Positions 1 through 7,631 of a stretch of 39,255 nt of DNA are shown in pieces. The position numbers were made by a program, and so were the translations under genes. A model generated the notes under the pieces. The model ran no database searches. It saw nothing but the letters and a program-made list of their open reading frames with translations, and had not been told where the DNA came from. Source of the stretch: Ignavibacteriota bacterium (GTDB lineage: Bacteria > Bacteroidota > Ignavibacteria > Ignavibacteriales > Melioribacteraceae); assembly GCA_002746605.1 (NCBI GenBank), contig PDPT01000020.1, forward strand, positions 1 to 39,255. The letters are read 5' to 3'. Each line of letters starts with the position of its first letter. Within the stretch, counting starts at the first letter, position 1.

Positions 1-77
1 AAATTCAGCCAAGGTCAAATATTGATGGTAATTCGGAAAGAATAGAATTTATTTTGAATGATTCACAAGAAAACTAG
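1..77 (+). CDS. C-terminal tail of an unidentified protein (partial)
   Basis: An open frame enters from the left edge (codons begin at base 3) and ends at a TAG at 75-77. It gives about 24 residues, including SNIDGNSERIEF and ending NDSQEN. The tail is polar and shows no motif, so no family can be named. It lies 37 bp upstream of the SLC12-type transporter on the same strand and could share its transcript. Only the missing upstream sequence would show whether this is a real C-terminus. Confidence 0.45.
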   Translation, partial: IQPRSNIDGNSERIEFILNDSQEN

Positions 78-114
78 AAATTAAATATTCAGTAAAAATC
101 AGTTTATTCAGCTT

Positions 115-2196
115 ATGAAAAATATTTTTAATAAAACAGCAAATTCAAAATCTAATAAAGAAACTCATCATAAATTTGGTACTTTTGGAGGAGTATTTAC
201 TCCCGATGTGCTAACAATACTTGGTATAATTATGTACCTTAGATTGGGCTGGGTTGTTGGCAATGCCGGTGTACTTGGTGCGATATTGATTATTCTTATG
301 GCAAAATCGGTTACTATTTGTACGGGCTTATCAATGTCTTCAATAACTACAAATATTAAAATCGGAGCAGGCGGACCTTACTCAATCATTTCCAAATCAC
401 TCGGGTTAGAAGCAGGCGGCAGCATCGGTATTCCGTTTTATGTTTCGCAATCTCTTTCCGGGGCTTTATACATAATCGGTTACACCGAAGGTTGGTTAAT
501 GATTTTTCCTGAGCATAATCCCATTTTAGTTTCTATGATTACTGCGGCTGTACTTATAACCATTTCGTTAATCGGTGCAAAATATGCAATAAGAATTCAA
601 TATATAATTTTTACAATTATTATTTTATCAATAGTTTCATTTTTTTTAACTGATTCTGAACCGGTTCAAGCTGTTCAGTTAATTGGTAATTTTGAAGATG
701 CAGATTTTTGGAAAGTTTTCGCTATCTTTTTTCCTGCAGTAACGGGAATTATGGCAGGTGCAAATATGTCGGGCGATCTTAAAAATCCAAGGAAATCAAT
801 ACCGCAAGGAACAATGTGGGCAATTGCTTTTACTCTTATAATTTATATTGCCATGGTTTTTTTCGCATCCAATTTTGTACCTGCCGAAGAATTAAGAGCT
901 AACCAAATGTTTATTGTTGAATATGCTTTTTGGAGTCCAATAGTTATTATGGGAATTTTGGCGGCAACTTTTTCATCTGCACTTGGCAGTTTAGTTGGTG
1001 CACCGAGAATTTTGCAAGCATTGGCAGAACAAAAAACAATTCCGCTCTCACACTTTTTTGAAAAATTGACGAAAAAAAACGAACCGAGAAATGCAGTAAT
1101 ATTCACTTCGGGGATAGTAATTTTTGCTTTATTGCTCGGTGATCTTGATGCTCTTGCAACTTTAATAACATTATTTTTCTTAATTACTTATGGAACATTA
1201 AATCTTGTTGTATTCATTCAACAAAGTATGAAGATTATTAGTTTTAGACCAACCTTTAAAATTTCCAGATTTATTCCATTCTTTGGAGCGGTCAGTAGTT
1301 TTTTAATGATGATGCTCATTAGTCCGGTTTTTAGTGTACTTGCAATTATCACAATTATAGGCTTGTATATTTGGCTTTCCAAGAGAGGATTAAAATCAGA
1401 TTGGGGGGATATAAGAGGCGGAATGTTTCTTGTGCTTGCAGAAGTTGCTTCAAGAATTGCAGCAAGATTTCCACGACATCAAATTGCTTGGAAGCCTGAT
1501 TTGCTTATCCCGATTGAAAATCCTCAAGCATCTGTTGGTTCACTATTGTTCATCAGAAGTATAACATATCCTTCCGGTAGTATTTATGCTTTTACTATAA
1601 CAGACGAAGACACGGAAATAGTTAAAAAAGATTTGGATGAAGCAATACTTCCTTTAAAATCGGAAAGTTTAATGGTTACATCAACAGTCTTAGAAGATAC
1701 TACATTTTTACATGGAGCTAAATTAGTTATACAGACATTGCAAGGCGGAGCATTAAGACCCAATACTTTATTCCTCAATCTTAGTAGTGATAACGAAAAA
1801 GATAACACAATAATGGAATTAATACATTATGCAAGTTCAAGTAAACTTGGTACATTAATTTTACGACAACATAAAAGAACAGCTTTTGGTTTACAGAAAG
1901 ATATAAATCTTTGGTTGAGAGATAAAAGTCCTAACTGGCATCTTGCAATTTTAATTACTTTGCAGTTGCAGCTAAACTGGGGAGGGAAAATAAACTTAGT
2001 AACAGTTGCTAATGAAAAAAGTGATGCTGATCGTCTTCTCAAATTTTTGAATAATATAAGTGATCAAACAAGACTGCCTTCAATGACTGAATTCAAAGTT
2101 TTAATCGGTAACTTTAACGAAGTTAAAACCGAAGCTCCGAGAGCCGATATAAATATCTTCGGGTTGGGTTCTGGTCAAGAAAGTGCAGTAGTTTAA
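115..2196 (+). CDS. SLC12-type (APC superfamily) cation-chloride cotransporter homologue
   Basis: A 693-residue membrane transporter. A short polar N-terminus is followed by GTFGGVFTPDVLTILG and YLRLGWVVG (about residues 22-49), which resemble the first transmembrane helix of SLC12/Na-K-Cl cotransporters and related bacterial amino acid permeases. About twelve hydrophobic segments fill residues 29-425. GAGGPYSIISKSLG and ANMSGDLKNPRKSIP also fit this family; the latter is a conserved loop. Residues 430-693 form a soluble C-terminal domain, as in SLC12 proteins and unlike short amino acid permeases. Known family members move Cl- with Na+ and/or K+, or amino acids; the substrate here cannot be read from sequence. 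It appears to be a single-gene unit. Confidence 0.85.
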   Translation: MKNIFNKTANSKSNKETHHKFGTFGGVFTPDVLTILGIIMYLRLGWVVGNAGVLGAILIILMAKSVTICTGLSMSSITTNIKIGAGGPYSIISKSLGLEAGGSIGIPFYVSQSLSGALYIIGYTEGWLMIFPEHNPILVSMITAAVLITISLIGAKYAIRIQYIIFTIIILSIVSFFLTDSEPVQAVQLIGNFEDADFWKVFAIFFPAVTGIMAGANMSGDLKNPRKSIPQGTMWAIAFTLIIYIAMVFFASNFVPAEELRANQMFIVEYAFWSPIVIMGILAATFSSALGSLVGAPRILQALAEQKTIPLSHFFEKLTKKNEPRNAVIFTSGIVIFALLLGDLDALATLITLFFLITYGTLNLVVFIQQSMKIISFRPTFKISRFIPFFGAVSSFLMMMLISPVFSVLAIITIIGLYIWLSKRGLKSDWGDIRGGMFLVLAEVASRIAARFPRHQIAWKPDLLIPIENPQASVGSLLFIRSITYPSGSIYAFTITDEDTEIVKKDLDEAILPLKSESLMVTSTVLEDTTFLHGAKLVIQTLQGGALRPNTLFLNLSSDNEKDNTIMELIHYASSSKLGTLILRQHKRTAFGLQKDINLWLRDKSPNWHLAILITLQLQLNWGGKINLVTVANEKSDADRLLKFLNNISDQTRLPSMTEFKVLIGNFNEVKTEAPRADINIFGLGSGQESAVV

Positions 2197-2207
2197 AGTT
2201 TATGAAA

Positions 2208-2294
2208 TTAGATGTTTCGGATAATTGCAGTTCCGTTTCTAAATCCCGGAATAATAGCAAGGGCAAATACAATTAACAAAATCCTTTTTTGCAT
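2208..2294 (-). other. Mini-ORF (28 aa) with signal-peptide-like start, inside direct repeat copy 1
   Basis: On the minus strand an ATG opens a 28-codon frame starting MQKRILLIVFALAIIPGF, with a basic start and a hydrophobic stretch like a secretion signal, then stopping at a TAA. A 26-codon sister lies at 4254-4334. Differences between the copies change amino acids (L/F, II/GI), so there is no sign of protein-level selection. It may be the relic of the 5' end of a secreted-protein gene rather than a working peptide. Confidence 0.3.
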
Positions 2295-2303
2295 TGGTTT
2301 TAT
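2241..2303. repeat. 63-bp direct repeat, copy 1 (flanks the AbiE-like module)
   Basis: Bases 2241-2303 match 4281-4343 at 59 of 63 positions with no gaps (my count by eye); the two copies are exactly 2040 bp apart. The last four bases overlap the end of the toxin gene, whose TAA stop is at 2300-2302. The longest identical block runs from GGCAAATAC to the last base. No transposase lies nearby. Confidence 0.85.
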
Positions 2304-3286
2304 TCATTCTCAATTTTGATCTTCCAGCGAATTGTTGCTATCCTTTCTTGAATTAGAAGTAATGTTTTTAATAATTTCATTTCATTTGGGAAATTGCCAT
2401 AAACTAAGTTTTTAAAATCAGTTTCATATGTTGACTTTAAATTTTTCCAAATTTTTGTAGGATATTTAAATATTAATGAATCAACAGGGTGATTTTTTAG
2501 CCATTTATTATTATTCTTAAAACTGATTACATCATCTTGAGCAACTTTTAATAACATATTATCAAAAGCTTTCGAATTAAAGAAGTCCCAAAATTCTTCC
2601 TCCAAAAGAAGTTGATATAAATCGTAAATGTGTCGTATTTTATTCCTTAAATTTTCTATCGGATTTTCGCTGTAAGAGAATCTAACCAAACTCATAATTT
2701 TTTCACAGATGGTTCTAGTTGGTTCTAAAACAAGTACATCAAAAGGTAATAGATCGTTTTCTTTAGCCATATCAGCTTGATTATTATCAATCATCATTTG
2801 AGCAACAAATGAACATATACTCTTTTTAGTATAAGGCTCAAAATAACCAAGACAAGTTGCTTCCACTATGACAGTATCTCTAATTTGACCGTAATTACCT
2901 TTAAATTGTTTATGATAAGAATGAGCAGTTTTTCGATTCATTCCCATTTTATGAGTTAAACCTGGTATTTCTATCTCAGGGAGAATGTCTTCAATTACTT
3001 TACTAATTGTTTTTATTTTATTTGTAAGCTTATTATTTGATTCTTTCTCTCTTCTAAAAACAATTAAATCTATATCTTCTGAAAATCTTTTAATTATATC
3101 ATAACATTTAGCCAAAGCAGTTCCACCCTTAAAAACTACTTCTTTTCCAATTTCGTGATTGAATATTGTGAAGAGAGCATATGTTACCCAATAATCTTTT
3201 TCAATGTATATTGCAGGTATCTGCATTTGGTCGGCAGTAAATTGGATAGCCTGTCGGAACAATTTTTGGTTGGTATGAAGTTTCAT
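2300..3286 (-). CDS. AbiEii/AbiGii-type nucleotidyltransferase toxin
   Basis: A 328-residue protein of the AbiEii family, the toxin half of type IV toxin-antitoxin systems and of AbiE phage abortive infection. The nucleotidyltransferase signature is clear: FKGGTALAKCYDIIKRFSED at about residues 52-71, with GG at 54-55 and the acidic pair D71-I-D73 that would bind metal and NTP. The remainder is helical, with GYFEPYTKKS and DLYQLL as expected. It follows the antitoxin gene with a 4-nt ATGA overlap, so the two are co-translated. Length is in the normal range and no residue looks lost, so it is probably active. The target in this host is unknown. Confidence 0.9.
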   Translation of the reverse strand: MKLHTNQKLFRQAIQFTADQMQIPAIYIEKDYWVTYALFTIFNHEIGKEVVFKGGTALAKCYDIIKRFSEDIDLIVFRREKESNNKLTNKIKTISKVIEDILPEIEIPGLTHKMGMNRKTAHSYHKQFKGNYGQIRDTVIVEATCLGYFEPYTKKSICSFVAQMMIDNNQADMAKENDLLPFDVLVLEPTRTICEKIMSLVRFSYSENPIENLRNKIRHIYDLYQLLLEEEFWDFFNSKAFDNMLLKVAQDDVISFKNNNKWLKNHPVDSLIFKYPTKIWKNLKSTYETDFKNLVYGNFPNEMKLLKTLLLIQERIATIRWKIKIENE

Positions 3287-4008
3287 ATAATATTCCAGTT
3301 TGAGGATGTTGTTAATATTTTATTTACATTAAAAATTTTGTATTTAGTGATTGGGTTTAGTGTTTTTTTTAAGCCGAGTGTTATTCGTTTTTCTTGTATT
3401 TCGTCAAGTAACGCTCCCACTAAAGCTCTTGTTGAAGGTGGATATTTTAAAGATAATCGTACTAATTCTTTTTTATCTTCCAAACTTAACATTTTAAGTA
3501 TTTTCAAAAATCGTAAACAAGATGTCTCTATATTTGTATCTGGTATTTTTTTTATATACCTAATTGAATCCAAAATTTGTAATAGAGGAATATTCTTTTT
3601 TGTTATGATGTTTTTTTGTTGGATAAAAGATATGCTATAACGTTCTCTTTTAAATTTAGGGCGAGTCTGATTTTTGCCTATTTGTATTATGTTACTAACT
3701 TGTGTTGTTAATCCAAGTTTATTGTATATACTAAAGCCAGTAAGGTATCCTACTGTTTTTCCATCTTCATTAAGTAAGTCTTTAACAATTTGTTCTTGAT
3801 TAGGTTGGATAGTTCCAAAAGGTGTTTTTTCGGGCTTAAAATATTTTCCTTTAGATAGTTTTGAAATCTTACCTGAGTCTACCATACGATTGAGTGCTTT
3901 GATAATGGCTTCTTTTTTCTTTACACCTACATCAAAATCCTCATAGGTGAAAACATACCCTTTAGGTAGTCTATTTATTGTATCCCTTATGTATTTTGCT
4001 ACTTTCAA
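3283..4008 (-). CDS. AbiEi-like antitoxin / transcriptional regulator (DUF6088 type)
   Basis: A 241-residue protein directly upstream of, and overlapping, the AbiEii-type toxin. The N-terminus (about 1-60) reads as a winged-helix DNA-binding domain: KEAIIKALNRMVDSGKISKL then GKYFKPEKTPFG, the turn and wing of DUF6088/AbiEi antitoxins. The middle part (GYLTGFSIYNKLGLTTQVS) is typical of the AbiEi family. Known AbiEi proteins block the toxin without stable complex formation and repress their own operon through inverted repeats. An inverted repeat lies 31 bp upstream at 4039-4068. The start is a TTG (4006-4008) with no strong ribosome site, which would keep translation low. Confidence 0.82.
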   Translation of the reverse strand: MKVAKYIRDTINRLPKGYVFTYEDFDVGVKKKEAIIKALNRMVDSGKISKLSKGKYFKPEKTPFGTIQPNQEQIVKDLLNEDGKTVGYLTGFSIYNKLGLTTQVSNIIQIGKNQTRPKFKRERYSISFIQQKNIITKKNIPLLQILDSIRYIKKIPDTNIETSCLRFLKILKMLSLEDKKELVRLSLKYPPSTRALVGALLDEIQEKRITLGLKKTLNPITKYKIFNVNKILTTSSNWNII

Positions 4009-4038
4009 TGTTTTTTGCTTTTTGTAAATATACTAAAA

Positions 4039-4068
4039 TGTCCAGTTTTTTAATTAATAAACTGGACA
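4039..4068. promoter_or_regulatory. Inverted repeat, probable AbiEi autoregulatory operator
   Basis: A perfect 10-bp inverted repeat, TGTCCAGTTT (4039-4048) and AAACTGGACA (4059-4068), separated by 10 nt of AT-only sequence. It sits 31 bp upstream of the TTG start of the antitoxin gene. On the minus strand a TAnnTTT-like -10 candidate follows it. Published AbiE systems are negatively autoregulated by AbiEi binding inverted repeats at their promoter, so this is the natural operator candidate. It could in principle fold as a hairpin, but no T-run follows. Confidence 0.6.
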
Positions 4069-4253
4069 AAAATATTAATTTGTAAACTACCTATGATTTT
4101 TATCTTTCGGTTAATTTGATTTTAGCAGCTAAGCTGTTCTTGCGTTTATATCATTGTAGTTTGGTATATTTTTAAACTTTTCGTTTATTGGGGGCTTGTC
4201 TAATTAGAAAAATAAAATTTTATTCCAATACTTAATTTAAATTCTCATGTTTC

Positions 4254-4334
4254 TCAAGATTCAGCTATTGCTGAACCTGGAAATCCCGGAATGCCAGCAA
4301 AGGCAAATACAATTAACAAAATCCTTTTTTGCAT
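4254..4334 (-). other. Mini-ORF (26 aa) with signal-peptide-like start, inside direct repeat copy 2
   Basis: The minus-strand ATG at 4334 opens a frame beginning MQKRILLIVFAFAGIPGF and stopping at a TGA after 26 codons. Its first 13 residues match the mini-ORF at 2208-2294 except for one change. Its 3' half includes the hairpin at 4260-4275. No ribosome site is evident. Best read as a gene fragment or repeat element. Confidence 0.3.
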
Positions 4335-4343
4335 TGGTTTTAT
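4281..4343. repeat. 63-bp direct repeat, copy 2
   Basis: Partner of 2241-2303 (59/63 identical by eye; four substitutions, all in the left third). It lies upstream of the antitoxin, so the two copies bracket the whole toxin-antitoxin module and its operator. This arrangement suggests insertion or excision by recombination between repeats. Confidence 0.85.
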
Positions 4344-4373
4344 AATTTTGCGTTTTCACTTTTAATATTTAAT

Positions 4374-5717
4374 TTATTTAATCAGGAATGCTTTCAATGT
4401 TTTAGCATAATTTTCCGTAACTACTCTGAACAAATACATTCCTGAAGAATATGATGAAGCGTTCCAATTAAAATTATAAATACCTTTTCTCAATTCTCCT
4501 TTGTATAAAGTAGTGAGTTCTTCTCCTGTTAGGCTATAGACCTTTATTTCAGTATGTTCATCTTTATTAAGTTGAACTCTAATATTTGTTGAAGGATTAA
4601 AAGGATTAGGATAAATGTCAAATTTGTAATCCTCATTGTTTAACACAAGAATGTCATCACATTTAATATCGGTTGTATTATTGCTATCCAAATAAAAGGT
4701 ATAAGCGATACCCCCTTTATTAAACCACGATTTCGAAAGGTCCCTTTTATCAAAGAGATATTTGTAACCATTGGATTTTGCAGGGTCGTGTACGAGTGGA
4801 TTACCTCTATTATCAAAACCGGCGAGCATCATTAAATGTCCTTTATAAAGAGGTCTGGAAACCGACATAACAACTCTTCCGCCGTTTTTTAATACGTTGT
4901 AAGCCTCGCTCCAAGTTCTGTATCTAGTTACCTCGCCAATAAGTCCGTGTTCGTAAGCATTTTGAACTGCACGAGGCCAAATACCGAACATCCCCCAATA
5001 CCTATCCTCATTATCTCTTGCAAATTGCAACGGATCAATATCTAATCCGTAACTTTTAATTGCCATTGCAACGGATGTTGGGGAACATATATCTTTACCG
5101 ATATTTGGGTCTAAAGAGTATTGATAATAATGTTTTGTCTCAATAAAAATTTCGTTTGGTTTATCGTTTACAATATTATTGATGTTTAAATTAGCGGTTG
5201 TTCTGCTATCACTTACAAAAAAGTTTAATCTGTGAATTGATGGTGACGGTTCGGTTACAGCGGTTCTCTTCATCTCAACTTTAAACTGCCATTTTCTGTA
5301 GTAAGAATTTAATTCGGCATAATCGATACTAATTTTGCCATCGTTAAAATAAGTAGCTCCATAGTTAGACCAAAGATTGTTTTTCCAATAACCGAGAGTT
5401 AGCCAAACCGACCAGCCATTTTTATAAAATCTTATTAAAACTCTGAAACTGCTTTTACCGCTTGGTGAATGACCGTTCCAAGAGGGAAGTCCTTTGTTAA
5501 AAGGCTCAAGTGATGTATCGGGTTTAAAGATAACATAACCTGCCAATGTATTTTCCGACATTATAATTTTATTACTGTCTTGACTTATTTCAAGTCCGCT
5601 TATAGTTTCTATTCTGTTTATTAACGAATCACCTTTGAAAGAATAAAATTGGTCTTTATAAGATTGAGAAAATATTAAACCGGTAAAAATTAAAATAAGT
5701 AATATTGTTTTCTTCAT
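4374..5717 (-). CDS. Secreted C39-like cysteine peptidase with T9SS C-terminal sorting domain
   Basis: A 447-residue exported protein. A signal peptide (KKTILLILIFTGLIFSQS) is followed by an unassigned N-terminal region (about 20-195), then a C39_2-type peptidase-like domain. That domain has a likely nucleophile C211 in DICSPTSVAMAI, H294 in KGHLMMLAGFD and D311 in LVHDPAK. The last 80 residues form a type-A Por sorting domain: YPNPFNPSTNIRV, then YSLTGEEL and GMYLFRV, ending KTLKAFLIK. T9SS would carry it across the outer membrane and remove this tail. It is coupled to the upstream alpha/beta hydrolase: that gene's TAG is immediately followed by this ATG. The substrate is unknown. Confidence 0.85.
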   Translation of the reverse strand: MKKTILLILIFTGLIFSQSYKDQFYSFKGDSLINRIETISGLEISQDSNKIIMSENTLAGYVIFKPDTSLEPFNKGLPSWNGHSPSGKSSFRVLIRFYKNGWSVWLTLGYWKNNLWSNYGATYFNDGKISIDYAELNSYYRKWQFKVEMKRTAVTEPSPSIHRLNFFVSDSRTTANLNINNIVNDKPNEIFIETKHYYQYSLDPNIGKDICSPTSVAMAIKSYGLDIDPLQFARDNEDRYWGMFGIWPRAVQNAYEHGLIGEVTRYRTWSEAYNVLKNGGRVVMSVSRPLYKGHLMMLAGFDNRGNPLVHDPAKSNGYKYLFDKRDLSKSWFNKGGIAYTFYLDSNNTTDIKCDDILVLNNEDYKFDIYPNPFNPSTNIRVQLNKDEHTEIKVYSLTGEELTTLYKGELRKGIYNFNWNASSYSSGMYLFRVVTENYAKTLKAFLIK

Positions 5718-6692
5718 CTATTTAATTCCCATAAAGTTTTCAAAAAGTTTGTAAAATTTTTCAGGCTCTTCGAGGTAAGGGTTATGTGCACTTTTTTCGA
5801 AAATTACAAATTTTGCCTGCGGCATAAAAATTTTATATTGTTCCGCGTATTCGGGAGTTGAAACACCATCATATCTTCCTCCAATAATTAAAGTTGGTGA
5901 TTTAATATTTTTTAACTCTCTGCGGAAATCCGTGTCAATCATACAACCTCCTACGAAGAAATCAGCATCTCTTCCTATAATGCTGTAGTAAACATCTGTA
6001 TTCATTCCGCGAAATTTATAACTCGGAACATTCTGTTGAAGATTAGTATTGTGATAATAAATATATTTTGCAGGCAATGAGCCGTAAACTTTAGAAAATT
6101 CCGGATCACTTGAAACGTAACCCAAAGCTCTAAGGGAATCAACTTTTTTCCATATTTCGGGAAAATGAGTTTTAGAGTAATGATTGTAACTATCACAGTT
6201 TGCCTGCCACATTTCACCACTATGAAATCCGTTCAATAGAACTAATTTATCCAAGTGTTCAGGATATTTAATTGCGTAACCTTGAGCAGGAACAGTTCCG
6301 TAAGAATGCCCGACTACGGATATTTTATCTAAGTTAAGTTTTTGTCTTACTTTCTCGAGAAGTTCTATATCGCCTTCTATTGAATAACTCCATTTATCTT
6401 TTGCATCATCGGAAAGACCTCTACCGAGGAAATCAATAAAAATTACTTTGTTGGTTTTGTAATATTGTCCAAAATTGCCTTGCATGTAATCGTGGGAATT
6501 GCCCGGACCGCCTGCTATAAAAACAATAGGATTACCTTTTCCTAAAACTTCAATATTTATTTTATAACCGTCTATTTCATAAAACTTTGATTCAAATTTA
6601 TTGAAGAGTTCATCTTTGCTTTGAGCGAAAATTGATTGAATTAAGACTAAAAATATTAATGCTGGTACTGATACTAATTTTTTTATACTCAT
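5718..6692 (-). CDS. Exported alpha/beta hydrolase, proline iminopeptidase-like
   Basis: A 324-residue protein with a signal peptide (SVPALIFLVLIQSIFAQS). The alpha/beta hydrolase fold is clear: oxyanion-loop motif AGGPGNSHDY (about 60-69), nucleophile elbow GHSYGT with S130, acid D275 in GGRYDG and H303 in KSAHNPY. The GGPG motif resembles proline iminopeptidases (peptidase S33) and related hydrolases, so removal of N-terminal residues from peptides is possible but unproven. Lacking a sorting domain, it probably stays in the periplasm. It is the first gene of a two-gene operon with the secreted peptidase, with zero spacing; AGGA about 9 nt upstream of the ATG is its ribosome site. Confidence 0.8.
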   Translation of the reverse strand: MSIKKLVSVPALIFLVLIQSIFAQSKDELFNKFESKFYEIDGYKINIEVLGKGNPIVFIAGGPGNSHDYMQGNFGQYYKTNKVIFIDFLGRGLSDDAKDKWSYSIEGDIELLEKVRQKLNLDKISVVGHSYGTVPAQGYAIKYPEHLDKLVLLNGFHSGEMWQANCDSYNHYSKTHFPEIWKKVDSLRALGYVSSDPEFSKVYGSLPAKYIYYHNTNLQQNVPSYKFRGMNTDVYYSIIGRDADFFVGGCMIDTDFRRELKNIKSPTLIIGGRYDGVSTPEYAEQYKIFMPQAKFVIFEKSAHNPYLEEPEKFYKLFENFMGIK

Positions 6693-7298
6693 AAAAAACG
6701 TCCTACTTGAAATTATATAAACATAAAATAATGAAAGTTACTTTAAAAAACTCAATATAAAAAGATAGTTGATAGTAATTCAGAGTAATCAATTTATTTT
6801 ATTCAAACAAAACGATAAGCTACAAATAAATGGAAAAGTAACCGTAAGGCATATAATTTTATCCGAATGAGCCATTATATTTTTAAAATTAAAATAAAAA
6901 ATTACTATAAGTCATTATATTATAATGTTTGCTTTTTTAAACAAAAAAATAGTACATTTGTACAAAATGTTGAACGTTATGAGCATTAAATAACTTTCTA
7001 AACTTAATGTAATATTAACTTAATTGGGGGAACAGCTAAGATTAGCCGAACTGTTGGAAATTGAGTGCAGAGAAAGATTTGTTGGAAGTTGCCCCAAATA
7101 ATATTTTAGGTATAAAACTTCAAAATATAGGTTTTATTACAAAAAAATGGGCACCTAAACGGAAATAAAATATAACGGATGAAAACAACAATTTATGTAA
7201 ATGCAGATTGGTCAACTCAAAATTTAGACTAGTACCTATAAAAAATATTATGTAATTATTCAAATAATTGGACTAATGTTTTAATAAATAAAAACAAT
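6693..7298. other. Intergenic region between divergent genes
   Basis: 606 bp, very AT-rich. It contains the promoter region for the hydrolase-peptidase operon (left) and for the DUF2834 gene (right). An open stretch without an ATG at 7046-7168 may be a gene remnant. A 17-codon ATG frame near 7179 is too short to support. No RNA gene or repeat was recognised. Confidence 0.6.
7046..7168 (+). pseudogene. Possible decayed coding fragment
   Basis: Between a TAG at 7043-7045 and a TAA at 7166-7168, one frame reads as plausible protein: EKDLLEVAPNNILGIKLQN followed by a basic end, KKWAPKRK. There is no ATG; the only start would be a TTG at 7061. It may be the surviving C-terminus of a lost gene. 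No family is recognisable. Confidence 0.22.
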
Positions 7299-7631
7299 AT
7301 GAAAAGAAAATACATATATCTATTATTGAGCATTTTGGGAGTTTGTTATACTTGGTATTATAATATTCAGTATTTTCAAACAGCCATTGATCCGTCATTT
7401 CTCAATTTTTTTAGAGATGCAAATTGTAGTTTTTCTGCCCAATCATTGGGTGCAGATTTAACGGTCGTAGTTATCACTTTTTTTGTTTTCTATATTCCCG
7501 ATGCTATCCGATTAAAAATTAAATTTTGGTGGATTTTAATTCCTCTTACATTTTTAATTGCTATAGCTTTTACATTGCCTTTGTATCTATATTGGCGTGA
7601 AGTGGCTTTAGAGAAACAAATAAACCAATGA
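7299..7631 (+). CDS. DUF2834 family small membrane protein
   Basis: A 110-residue integral membrane protein with three to four predicted hydrophobic helices (about 5-20, 50-68, 75-97). The pattern YLLLSILGVCYTWYYNIQYF, then FFRDANCSFSAQSLGADLTV, then FYIPDAIRLKIKFWW, matches the DUF2834 family, whose function is unknown. It is coupled by an ATGA overlap to the following NAD(P)-binding oxidoreductase. There is no strong ribosome site. Confidence 0.75.
   Translation: MKRKYIYLLLSILGVCYTWYYNIQYFQTAIDPSFLNFFRDANCSFSAQSLGADLTVVVITFFVFYIPDAIRLKIKFWWILIPLTFLIAIAFTLPLYLYWREVALEKQINQ

Larger units (their letters stand above)
4009..4373. other. Intergenic region between antitoxin and C39-like peptidase gene
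   Basis: 365 bp without a substantial gene. It holds the antitoxin promoter region with an inverted repeat (4039-4068), AT-rich unassigned sequence at about 4070-4250, a small 6-bp-stem hairpin TTCAGC-TATT-GCTGAA (4260-4275), and copy 2 of the 63-bp repeat (4281-4343). Both neighbouring genes are on the minus strand. Confidence 0.7.

Noticed and set aside
3155..3640. 161-codon plus-strand frame opposite the toxin-antitoxin genes
   Set aside because: It lies entirely over two well-supported minus-strand genes; its sequence is hydrophobic Phe/Ile-rich as expected from antisense of Lys/Glu-rich coding.
2241..4343. The 63-bp repeats as ends of an insertion sequence
   Set aside because: They are direct, not inverted, and the enclosed genes are a toxin-antitoxin pair with no transposase.
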